A stretch of 64,000 bases of DNA from Dactylorhiza incarnata (lineage: Eukaryota; Streptophyta; Magnoliopsida; Asparagales; Orchidaceae). The notes under the pieces were generated by a model that did no database searches, was not told where the DNA came from, and worked only from the letters and a program-made list of their open reading frames with translations. Shown here piece by piece: positions 55,605 through 64,000 of the stretch; positions within the stretch are counted from its first letter, which is position 1, and each line of letters starts with the position of its first letter. Made by a program: the position numbers and the translations under genes. The stretch covers positions 11,117,001 to 11,181,000 of the forward strand of contig JAWHQI010000028.1 in NCBI GenBank assembly GCA_033032865.1, read 5' to 3'.

Positions 55605-57251
55605 TGTTGGGTATATTGCCCTCAATAGTACCTTGATTTGAAGAGGCATCACTCTCAATGCTAAGGACATATTGTATTTGATGATCTATACTTGTGTAAG
55701 ATATACAAGTGTAGGTGACTCAAATGGAAGGGCCAAACACGCCCTTAGATGTGGAGAAATCATCTTCCAAAAGATGAAGTTTTGTCTCAGCCGAACCGCT
55801 GAGACGAGCGGGGCAAAACCGCTGAGACGAGGAGCCGTCTCAGTGTATCCGCTGAGAAGAAGGTGCCTCCGCTGAGAAGTTCATTATACGTTGAGTATTA
55901 GCGTGGTCGTCGAACTGGGCTCGACATTCGTTGAACGCTGTACGCCTTTCATCGACCGCTGAGACGAAGTCGAAGCAGAAACTACTGAGACGAGATCAAA
56001 GCTGAAGCCGCTGAGAAGACATACTAGGCAAGATCGTCGAACGCTGAACGCTGTTCGACAAACACTGAGACGAGGAGCCGTCTCAGCGGAGCCGCTGAGA
56101 AGACACACAAGGCAAGTTTGTCGAGCGATGAGCTGGCAAGATCGTCGAACGCAGGGGATAGCTGGTTCGTCGAACGCAGAGTGTTCCACGTTCGTCGAGT
56201 GCAGTCCTTCTCTACGGAAAAGTAGGGCGGCGGGTCCTGTGGCTAGGATTAGTTACAGAAAAGCTGTATGGGGTCCACCAGCTTCTCCCATACCTCTCAG
56301 CAGATCAGCTAAGAGCCGTTGAAGATCATAGATGTATAAATGGAAGGGTTAGGGAACATTTGAAACTCTCAGCAACATGCGAAAGAGATCAACTGTTACA
56401 TTGATGGCTGAAGCTCTCGTCTTCTTCCTCCTGCTCACTGAACAACAAGAAGAAGAAAACAGAGAAAGAAAGTTAGCTCCTATGCAAGAAGGAGCAAGGT
56501 AATCTTCCATCACTCCGTCGAAGAGGAAGATCAAGTTAGTTGCTGTAATCAACATCTTCAGCAACAGGAAGCACAGTCAGTGCAGGATCTACATGAGAGT
56601 ACCTCTACTGTAGAATAAATTTCTAAATCATTTATATGTAGGGCATCTTGCTTGAGCTGTAAGACCATTTGGTCTGAGTTTGTAGGAACCTGAGGGTTCT
56701 GAGCTGTAGGGCTGAAGGCCTGAGTGTAGGATCTGGAGCAGATCTGAGGTAGGGCTTAACAGCCTGAGGTAGGACCAGGAGCTGGTCTGAGCTGTAGGAG
56801 GAGGCGTCCTCTGAGTGGTAGGACCTGGGAGAGGTCTGAGTTGTAGAATATTATTGTCTGAGCTGTAGGAGGTGTTATCATCTGAGTTTGTAGGGCAGCT
56901 GTGCCTGAGGTAGGAGTTGGTGATAACTCTGAGTTGTAGGGACTTGTGTCCTGAGGTAGGATCATCATTGATCTGAGAAGTTCCGAGGAACTTGTGCTGT
57001 AAGCTCTTTGAGCCAAGTTTGGAGAAGTTGGCCCTATCTAACACACTGTTAGAAGGGTGGAGGGGGAAAGTGGACTACCCATAGACACACTGTCTTTGGG
57101 GAGCCACTATAAATTATTGTGTGCTTTCTGTGTTTGCTGATTTGCTTGAACCAACTCTGAAAACAGCTAAAGCTAATCAAGTAAAATTTAAAAGACCTAT
57201 TCACCCCCCCCCCCTCTAGGTGACTTAGACTTCAAACCTTATATTCTTTCA
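55605..57251 (+). repeat. Element D 3' LTR
   Basis: 1647 bp, same architecture as the 5' LTR, with more scattered differences than between the K LTRs, so an older insertion than K. In the stem-loop array (56634-57016) most differences fall in loops or flanks. One unit reads GAGTT/AACTC where the 5' LTR has GAGC/GCTC with a mismatch. Confidence 0.94.
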
Positions 57252-57256
57252 CTTCT

Positions 57257-58091
57257 ATCTCTAGTTTTAATATACTAAAAATGGCTAAACGTAAGATCAA
57301 GAAATTGAAAATTACTAATAAAAATTTATGTTTAGAAAATAAGAGGTTAAAAGCTTAATTGTGATGTGGTTTCTCTATCTTGTCCTTCAATTGAAAATAC
57401 AAAACCTTGTTTTGATTGTAATGATATTAAAAAAAAATTTAAGGAACTTGAAGATTCATCTTAATAAAAAATTATCTTTAGAAAATTCATCTTTGAAAAG
57501 TGATTGTGCTACGTGCCAAAATTATAAAATTGAAATCAAGGAGATGGACGAAACATTTGAGCAATTTAGAAATGACTATCAAAATCATACTGACTCTATT
57601 GTTTCTACACTTAAAAATAACACAATAGCTTATAATAAAGCTAGGCATAATCTAAAGATCAAGAATGATGAATTAAAATCAAAAGTCAACTTGCTTATGG
57701 AAATTATAAATACAAGTTGAATATGAATATGAACATCTTAACTAAGTTTAATAATGGGAGCAAGGAACACAAAGGATTTGTAAATCAAAATCACAATTAT
57801 TTACAAAATCATGTTTCTCCCAACTTAAAAATAAAACTACACAAATTTCCTATGAACAATACTTCCAATTATAATTTTCAAAATAAAGATAATCACAATA
57901 GAAATTTGATGCATAAGAATAACATTAAACCAAAGTTTGAATGGGGGCACAAAATTAAAAATGAAACATTAACTTCACATGAAAGGACCCATTCATCACT
58001 AACTACCCACAAACATACACTATATATTTGGGTACCTAATGGAACCACCACACTTGGTCCTCTTTGGATACCTAAATCTCTTATTAATTAG
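57257..58091 (+). pseudogene. gag: C2 gag, 3' part
   Basis: Continues C2 gag in phase after D: a Lys- and Asn-rich coiled coil (KRKIKKLKITNKNL) to a stop at about 57358, a frameshifted stretch with CPSIENTKPCFDCND, then frames 57361-57720 and 57717-58091. It ends IWVPNGTTTLGPLWIPKSLIN, the segment that normally precedes copia protease. I see no intact CCHC knuckle. Confidence 0.78.
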
Positions 58092-58730
58092 GTATCACCA
58101 AATGCATGAAGTTAGAATATTTTCAAAATGAAATATACAATTTTCTACTTCATGATATGCTTTAATGTCTTTTAATTTTTCTTTTTGTTTTCTTATTTTT
58201 TTAGCTATCATGGAATGGTTATCCTATATATTATTGGAAATATGATTTTATCTCTTAAAACATAATGAGTTTATAAATCAAATTGATCAAAATTCATAAT
58301 CATATTTATTATTTTGATGACCTGTCTCTCTTTCTTATATTCATTGCCTATATGTATCATATTGTATTCATATAAATTGAACTATAAATTTGCTAAAAGA
58401 TATGTTAATTAAATCAAGTTATTAGGCTATTAAGCTCTTTAGCCCTCATCAACCAAATTAGAGAAATAACATGATCTAAAAGAAAGTTCAAGATCTAAAA
58501 GAAAGCTTAACCTTCAATATGTTTTTCTTTTTCCTTTTCAAAATAAAAATTGCATTGTGTTCACTCCTTGATGTCAAACATGATCTAAACCATCACTATT
58601 GTTTATCTATCAAAAACCACATATATATTCAAAATTCATAACTAAAAAGAAAAACACTAAAATGTATTGAAAGAATTTACCATCACAATGAATATCGAAT
58701 TCACATGCACCACCATGATCTATTGATGAC
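58092..58730 (+). other. AT-rich C2 sequence after gag, no pol
   Basis: About 640 AT-rich bases with no coding signal. No WYLDSG protease start or later pol motif appears, so pol was lost from C2. It ends at the E2 LTR; the bases atgac (58726-58730) would be the left TSD of E2. Confidence 0.7.
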
Positions 58731-60410
58731 TGATGCGCAAATCTTAGCACACCGCTATAGGCGGTAGCAAGACTGCGGCATGAAACGGCAGTGTACCGAT
58801 CGTTCAAGTAATATAAAATGAGAATGAATCCCCAAGTATCGATCTCAAAGGAACACAGTAAGGTGGAGTTTACTATTGAGGCAGGACTTGAGATTGAAGT
58901 CCTTTTGTCGGATGGATGCGGAAACGGGGGTTTTGGATTGTGGAAAATAAAGAGAAAATACTATAACTACTCCTATGCAATGCCGCTATGCAATGCTTCG
59001 CTTGGCGGGATGGAGACTAGACAGGCCTTGAGCGCACTGCGTCGCAAGGGCGGATGGACGAGTAGGCAAGCGGAATCGAACTGTGCAGTCCTTGAGCGCG
59101 CTGCTTCGTTAGGCGAATGGATTACACGGGCCGCTATGCCACACTTCGCTAGGCGGATGGAAGAGTAGGCATACGGATGAGGGCTGCAAGCACCTCGTCG
59201 ACAAGCACGCCACTAGCAATTGCTAGTGCGGCACATGAACGTGACAGTGGGATGGAGGATGGAATGGGGCGCTCCTCAAATCACATAAACCACAAAAGCA
59301 TTTCACATAGAAATGAAATATAGAAATACAAACAAGTTTATGTGCTACTTCATCATAATATTTAGATCTAACTACATACACACATCAATAAGAGAAGAAC
59401 AAGGCAAGAAATCGACCAAATCCGAAGGCTCGTTGTAGATTCACGGTTGGAATCACCGGGTTGTCAATCCACGTCCAAGCGCGGTCCACAACTACGTCCG
59501 GGGTAGAGAGAGCTGTCACGACTCTCTAATGAGCCCGCCTTCTTCGTCTCACGATCCGGTAAAGGTTGCAAACTTCCCCTTGCTTGATGGTAATGGCGGC
59601 TAAATCTTCCTTTGAAGCTATAGGATGAAGGAGGAGGCCGAGATGATCTCCGGGCTCAAGATTGATGTGAAGAACAAGCCCGGAGCACCTCCTGAATGTG
59701 GGCGGCGATGGACGGCGAAAAGGGCGCGAAACTGGAGCTCTAGGAGTGGGAAAAATGATCTCCTCGAATAGGGCAAGACCTGCGGCTTAAATAGAAATTC
59801 TGTCAGAAAATGGTCACGCACGGTCGAACGCACGACCGTGCGCAGACCGTGCGTTATTAAATGATAAAAATTGACTTGGGGAAGACGCTGCGCCGCTCGC
59901 GCGAATTGCTCACGCACGACCAATACCACCCGTGCGTTCAAACGCACGGGTAAAGTCCGACGCTCTGAAATCAAGAATATGCAGGTCGACCGTGCGTTTT
60001 ACTCACGCACGGGCGAATCCGCCTGTGCGTCAAAACGCACGAGTAAACTCCGACGCTCCGTTTTCAGCCCAGACACAAATGCACGACCACAACCGACCGT
60101 GCGTCAAGGAAACACACGACCGTGCGATATGCACAAACATTACTTCAGGGGAAAACGGGACGATTTGGTCACCTGCATACAAGATACAATGGCTGGGAAT
60201 ACACGTCCAGCATCAGAAAATCATAGAAGAAGGGAAGGGGAGCACCATGTGCTTACCCCCAACAACAAGGAGCACAATTGCACACCGGAATGGGCTTTTA
60301 ACCTAGCATGGAATAGTACAAATGAATGAAAACGTGCTTAAAATGTGGTGCAAAGACTAGAAATACGGCCCAGATGAGCCCATAAATGTATATATAAATG
60401 GGACTCATCA
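58731..60410 (-). repeat. Element E2 3' LTR (1680 bp)
   Basis: Plus-strand ends TGATGCG and ACTCATCA. In element orientation: type-B palindromes (60130-59815, including the 9-bp stem GCACGGTCG/CGACCGTGC near 59818-59842), a TATA-like CTATTTAAG near 59790, a coding-free leader, then repeats of CTTCGCTAGGCGGATGGA-type sequence (58985-59165 on the plus strand). Open frames at 59871-60329 arise from the palindrome region and are not supported. Confidence 0.9.
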
Positions 60411-62364
60411 CACCCCCAGACTTACCTATTTGCGCATCCCGAGCAAACAAATCCCTCAAGCGGATAAGAAAAACATAAGCTGACATAGAAATTGTAAAGC
60501 GGAGTACCATGCGAAGTCGCATGCTCATGCGCGTAGAAATACAGTAGATAAAATTTCTAATTATACATATTAGTTTATACTTTTCTAGGGGCGTATCTAT
60601 ATATTACATTTACTCAAAAAGTGAATCACGGTGAATCATATGGTCATACATAGGAAGAAAGTAAACTGAACGCTGAGGTGAGCATTGCCAAAGATCGGGG
60701 CTCGAGACAACCTCCACTGAAATCCATCAATGTCGGTGATCATAAGCTTGCCCGTTCGCACTCTCTCCACGACACAGGTTTGACTCAACTGTGTGAATCA
60801 ATAGGACTTTAGGTTTTAGATGAGGCTTGGGTTTAAGTGAGGTATACAATGATAAAAACTACGGCTCAAGCACTAAACCCAAATGAGCTAGCATGGAAAA
60901 CTATCCTCAAGCACCACAAAAAGATACGTGGGTACACACACCCCCAGACTTGGACTTGACTACATGGGTGTGTGCACCGCCTACTCCCAATCACAAATCT
61001 ATAAAGATTTTTAATTAAGCACTGCTTCTTTTTCTTTTCTTTTTACTTCTTTTCTTTTTCTCATTTTTTTTCTTTTCAACACATTTTCAGCAAGATAGCA
61101 ATGAAGCGCATCCACATTTTCACAAAAAATATCACCACATCAACACCCCAATCATGAAAATAGTAAACAACTAAAGCTCAAATTTGGGTGTGCGGCTAGG
61201 ATTGGCTTTTAGGCTTTGGTGAGATAAAAGTGGGGCTGAATCAAAGAACGGGTAGGCACAACTGGGCTAACGAGGATAGAGCGATAGGAATGGGCACAAA
61301 AGCTCAACCGGGCCAAAATGATGGCCTATATCACATTCACACGATTGACTAACCATATACCCATGCTTAAAGAGTCGCTTGGGGCAAGTTCTTAGCCACC
61401 GAGAAAGATTATCCTTCCTCCCGACTCAGGCAATACGAGGCTAACGAACGTCTACGCACATTCATATTCTACCATTTGATTCACACTGGATTCACCAATT
61501 TTTGAGTAAAGTAAACAATATCTACTCAAATAGAAAGATATAAACTAAAAGCATAAAAAGAAATTGAATCTACACAAATTTCTATGCGAGACATGAGCAC
61601 TCGACTAGGAGCACTCCAGGAGTCAACATTTTACTCCGCCTCATAATCCTAAGCCAGCACAATGATTTTTTTCAAATCACACAAAAGAGACAAATTTGAC
61701 TCGCGACGTGCCAACTGCTAAGCGCACGCTCAAGTGGGTGTTGTGATGTGCAGTGAAGATGAATAAAACAAAATAAATGAGATTAAAATACTTCTAGTAT
61801 GCAAATAATATGTGCACATGCAGTGGGTAACACATAGCGACTCTCCCCCAGACTTAATCTAAACAATCCAACAAAAGATATGGCCATGAAATTCAAAATG
61901 AAGCTAAGGGAAGAGAGTACCCAATGCTCAGCAAGTGAGCATACCAGAAGACGCGTGTAAACCAAGAAAAAGCTGCAGCATCCGCCAGAAGAATGAAGGA
62001 CCTGCAGGGGTGAGCTCCGCAAAAACAAAAGAAAATGTACAAAAATAAAATAAAATACAACTAACTAAACTAAACAAGATGAAATAAGAAATGCAGGAAA
62101 AAGTAAGATAACTACTGGGGTTATTGTCCTCCCAGCACGACTTATTCAACTTTAAAGCAGTTCTAGCTAATGGGTCTATGAAAAAGGAAATGTACAGGTA
62201 ATTGTTCCAATATACGTGTCGGTAGCGGGTACCGATACAGAACTAGAGCAGTTACTCCCCTACCTAAATAAAAATACCTGCTTGTCACAGGTAGCGGGAA
62301 TAAAAAGTAAGAAGAGGAGGAATCCTCACTCAACTCACCAAAACTATCCTTGCTCAGCAAGGTA
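60411..62364 (-). other. E2 non-coding interior with repeated polypurine tracts
   Basis: On the minus strand AAGTCTGGGGGTGTG occurs at the LTR border (60411) and near 60950, and AAGTCTGGGGGAG near 61845. No coding potential is seen in about 2 kb. A pyrimidine run (about 61025-61080 on the plus strand) is present. Confidence 0.7.
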
Positions 62365-63468
62365 TCATCTCCAGGGAGGCAGTAGGAGGAGAAGGCAATG
62401 AGTGGGGCTTCCTCTATGGAGGGGGATCAACCTCCTCACATGAGAGGATACACTCATCATTGACTTGAGCAGAATGCTCCAAGTCCTCCTGAAGTACCTG
62501 TGAAGACTCAACCTGCACATGCTTAGATAGAGAAAGGGGATTAAGAAATAAAAAAGAAGAACATGAATAAAAATCAATCGGGGGAGTGATCCCAGTCTCA
62601 CTCCTAGCAGATCCAAACATAGATCACTGTCGGTATCATATGAATCATAGCGAGGGGAATCCGGGAGTTCAAGGTCCTCAGTGGTGAGGTGGACCTCCTC
62701 ATCCAATAAGGAAGTGCAAACCTCCTCATCAGGAAAGGAATCCTCCTCATCCCACCTCGATGCATCATCGTGTTCCAAGAAGTCACACTCCCCATTGGAG
62801 AGAATAACATCCTCGTCCCACTTTGACACAACCTCAGGCTCCGAATGAACCTCCCGCACTACATAATCAACCAACTCACAAAGGAGAGGAGTAGAAAATT
62901 CTTGCAAAGAAGGCGGAGGAACAACAGTAATAACATCATCAGAGAAAATATAAACAAGTTCCTCCGGGGGTGAATCCAAAAGAGGGGATGGAAGCAAAGG
63001 GAGAGGAATCTCCACCACGTCATCACACTGAGCAGTCAAAAGTCTGATGGTAATATCCGCAGAAGTCCCCCATAGACAAGGTGGTACTGCGAACTCATCA
63101 TCAGAATCAGAAGGGGCACCCAAATGAGAGGTGGATGGAATGACACGGACATCCGGTTCGTCATCCATCTCCATCTGGCACTGGAATTTTGCACAGTCTT
63201 TCAACGCATGCTCGGTGCTATGACAACACAAACATAATTTTCTATTCCTCGTCAGTCCTTGCGGGGCCGGTGAGGAATACAAAAATGATGGAAGTGGCGA
63301 AGAAGAGTGACCATAAGACTTGGGTACAGTGTATAAAGTACCGTAGGAAGACGGTGCTCCATGCACTGAACCACGAGACTTATGCCCACCATCTTCAGTG
63401 GGGCACTCATCACTAGAATGCCCAGCATCCCGACACCATTTGCAACGTATATTCAGATGAGCAAACAT
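62365..63468 (-). CDS. E2 double-zinc-knuckle acidic protein
   Basis: Minus-strand frame from ATG 63468; an upstream extension into the LTR at 63719 and beyond is not expected to be translated. Residues 9-22 (CKWCRDAGHSSDEC) and ~81-94 (CLCCHSTEHALKDC) are two CX2CX4HX4C knuckles separated by a Ser/Pro/Gly-rich linker. The rest is acidic with many Asp and Glu. After about 62620 the frame turns hydrophobic, while the neighbouring frame (62620-62414) continues acidic to EEVDPPP, so a frameshift near 62620 is likely. The knuckles suggest an RNA-binding Gag-like role; the Gag core is not recognisable. Confidence 0.68.
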   Translation of the reverse strand: MFAHLNIRCKWCRDAGHSSDECPTEDGGHKSRGSVHGAPSSYGTLYTVPKSYGHSSSPLPSFLYSSPAPQGLTRNRKLCLCCHSTEHALKDCAKFQCQMEMDDEPDVRVIPSTSHLGAPSDSDDEFAVPPCLWGTSADITIRLLTAQCDDVVEIPLPLLPSPLLDSPPEELVYIFSDDVITVVPPPSLQEFSTPLLCELVDYVVREVHSEPEVVSKWDEDVILSNGECDFLEHDDASRWDEEDSFPDEEVCTSLLDEEVHLTTEDLELPDSPRYDSYDTDSDLCLDLLGVRLGSLPRLIFIHVLLFYFLIPFLYLSMCRLSLHRYFRRTWSILLKSMMSVSSHVRRLIPLHRGSPTHCLLLLLPPWR

Positions 63469-63697
63469 GGTGCGAAGGAAGATTTCCCCAAACAGAAATA
63501 TTCTAAGCAAGAATTGACTAAACACAAACAATAAAATTGAAAACCTGCCTTTGAAAAATTGCAAATAAAGATTAGAAACAAAGAAATTAAAAGATTCTAC
63601 ATCTATAAAAAAAATTACAAAAAATGGTATAAACAAAGGGAAAAGGGCTTCTATCTTACAGCTCTCCCTCTCTAGAAAACTCACACGACTGTGTTCT

Positions 63698-63712
63698 CCG
63701 GCAACGGCGCCA
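63698..63712 (-). other. Primer binding site of E2, tRNA-Asp type
   Basis: The minus strand reads TGGCGCCGTTGCCGG, complementary to the 3' end of plant tRNA-Asp (CCGGCAACGGCGCCA). It is six bases inside the 5' LTR, as in Athila-type elements. Confidence 0.85.
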
Positions 63713-63718
63713 AAAACT

Positions 63719-64000
63719 TGATGCGTAAATCTTAGCACACCGCTATAGGTGGTAGCAAGACTGCGGCACGAAACGGCAGTGCACCGATCGTTCAAGTAAT
63801 ATAAAATGGGAATGAATCCCCAAGTATCGATCTCAAAGGAACACAGTAAGGTGGAGTTTACTATTGAGGCAGGACTTGAGATTGAAGTCCTTTAGTCGGA
63901 TGGATGCGGAAACGGGGGTTTTGGATTATGGAAAATAAAGAGAAAATACTGTAACTACTCCTTTGCAATGCCGCTATGCAATGTTTCGCTTGGCGGGATG
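63719..64000 (-). repeat. Element E2 5' LTR, partial
   Basis: TGATGCGTAAATC onward matches 58731-59012 with few differences. It continues past the window end. Confidence 0.93.

Larger units (their letters stand above)
47813..57251 (+). mobile_element. Element D: non-autonomous copia-like element with gag and a second ORF, no pol
   Basis: LTRs 47813-49453 and 55605-57251 and exact TSD cttct (47808-47812 and 57252-57256) in C2 gag. It has a tRNA-Met-type primer site, a long gag, a 12-codon protease stub (52117-52155), then a new region with its own TATA box and an 815-codon ORF, several polypurine tracts and the 3' LTR. Integrase, RT and RNase H are absent. Its size (9.4 kb), purine tracts and LTR style suggest a Sirevirus-derived element mobilised in trans. 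Confidence 0.92.
46019..58730 (+). mobile_element. Element C2: non-autonomous copia related to A, split by D
   Basis: LTR 46019-47179, tRNA-Met primer site, gag (47228-47812, resuming at 57257-58091) and then about 640 AT-rich bases to E2 at 58731. No protease, integrase or RT follows gag. LTR start, leader and the gag start context closely resemble element A. The left flank ccacc (46014-46018) is the candidate TSD; the right end and 3' LTR are not visible. Confidence 0.85.
58731..64000 (-). mobile_element. Element E2: minus-strand non-autonomous LTR element, tRNA-Asp primed (runs off the window)
   Basis: LTR copies at 58731-60410 and from 63719 on flank a 3.3-kb interior. On the minus strand the primer site (near 63712) matches tRNA-Asp, and the polypurine tract TCTGGGGGTG (about 60420-60411) abuts the 3' LTR. 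Both are typical of Athila/Tat-type gypsy elements. The interior encodes only a double-zinc-knuckle protein; no protease, RT or integrase is visible. The LTR family equals the E solo LTR. Confidence 0.87.

Noticed and set aside
59871..60329. Plus-strand open frames of 124-152 codons
   Set aside because: Produced by the type-B palindrome region of the E2 LTR; antisense to the element, with no domain.
1..64000. Host protein-coding, tRNA or rRNA genes
   Set aside because: Every recognisable motif belongs to retrotransposon gag/pol or element-specific ORFs; the tRNA-like matches are primer binding sites of 12-15 bases.

Overview
The window looks like plant nuclear DNA made entirely of nested LTR retrotransposons. 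I recognise no host gene, tRNA, rRNA or CRISPR. The evidence for a flowering plant, probably one with a large genome, is the set of lineages: Sirevirus-like Ty1/copia, Tekay/Del-like chromoviruses, a Tat-like Ty3/gypsy element with two RNase H domains, and a Ty3/gypsy-type family with a tRNA-Asp primer site. I cannot name the species.

Layout. Element A, a decayed Sirevirus-like copia (+), fills 1-9318 and sits in element H. H is a decayed Tat-like gypsy (+) whose gag, PR and RT pieces lie at 9319-14140 and whose RNase H, integrase and 3' region lie at 42184-46018. A solo LTR, T1 (9913-11775), interrupts H gag. Element G, a chromovirus on the minus strand with 4.46-kb LTRs, occupies 14141-42183 inside H RT. 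The right LTR of G holds two solo LTRs of copia family F: F1 (24154-25850) and F2 (29691-42110). F2 is split by a solo LTR of family E (29782-40516), which is split by K (30686-39834), a young and nearly complete Tekay-like element. The stack H > G > F2 > E > K is five levels deep. Target-site duplications support most junctions: ctttc/ttttc for F2, ggtag for F1, ggtaa for E, gtgac for K, tatca/tatcg for G and aacac/accac for T1.

To the right, element C2 (46019-58730) is a copia with A-like LTR and leader but no pol. It is interrupted by D (47813-57251, TSD cttct), a non-autonomous copia-like element with a long gag, only a stub of protease, no integrase or RT, and a second long ORF with its own TATA box. 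E2 (58731 to beyond the window, minus strand) is a non-autonomous E-family element with a single double-zinc-knuckle ORF.

How the parts work together. A, G, H and K encode or once encoded reverse transcription and integration proteins. C2, D and E2 lack them and would need enzymes in trans; they keep LTRs, primer sites, purine tracts and Gag-like proteins. The most unusual signals are in non-coding DNA: (i) CpG-rich palindrome arrays just upstream of LTR TATA boxes, with the same palindrome type shared by copia and gypsy elements; (ii) arrays of short stem-loops in the transcribed part of LTRs, in which nearly every unit has a different but self-complementary stem; (iii) an apparent phase-1 intron at the same Gly codon between gag and protease in two chromoviruses. 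Identities and counts were estimated by eye; nothing was computed.
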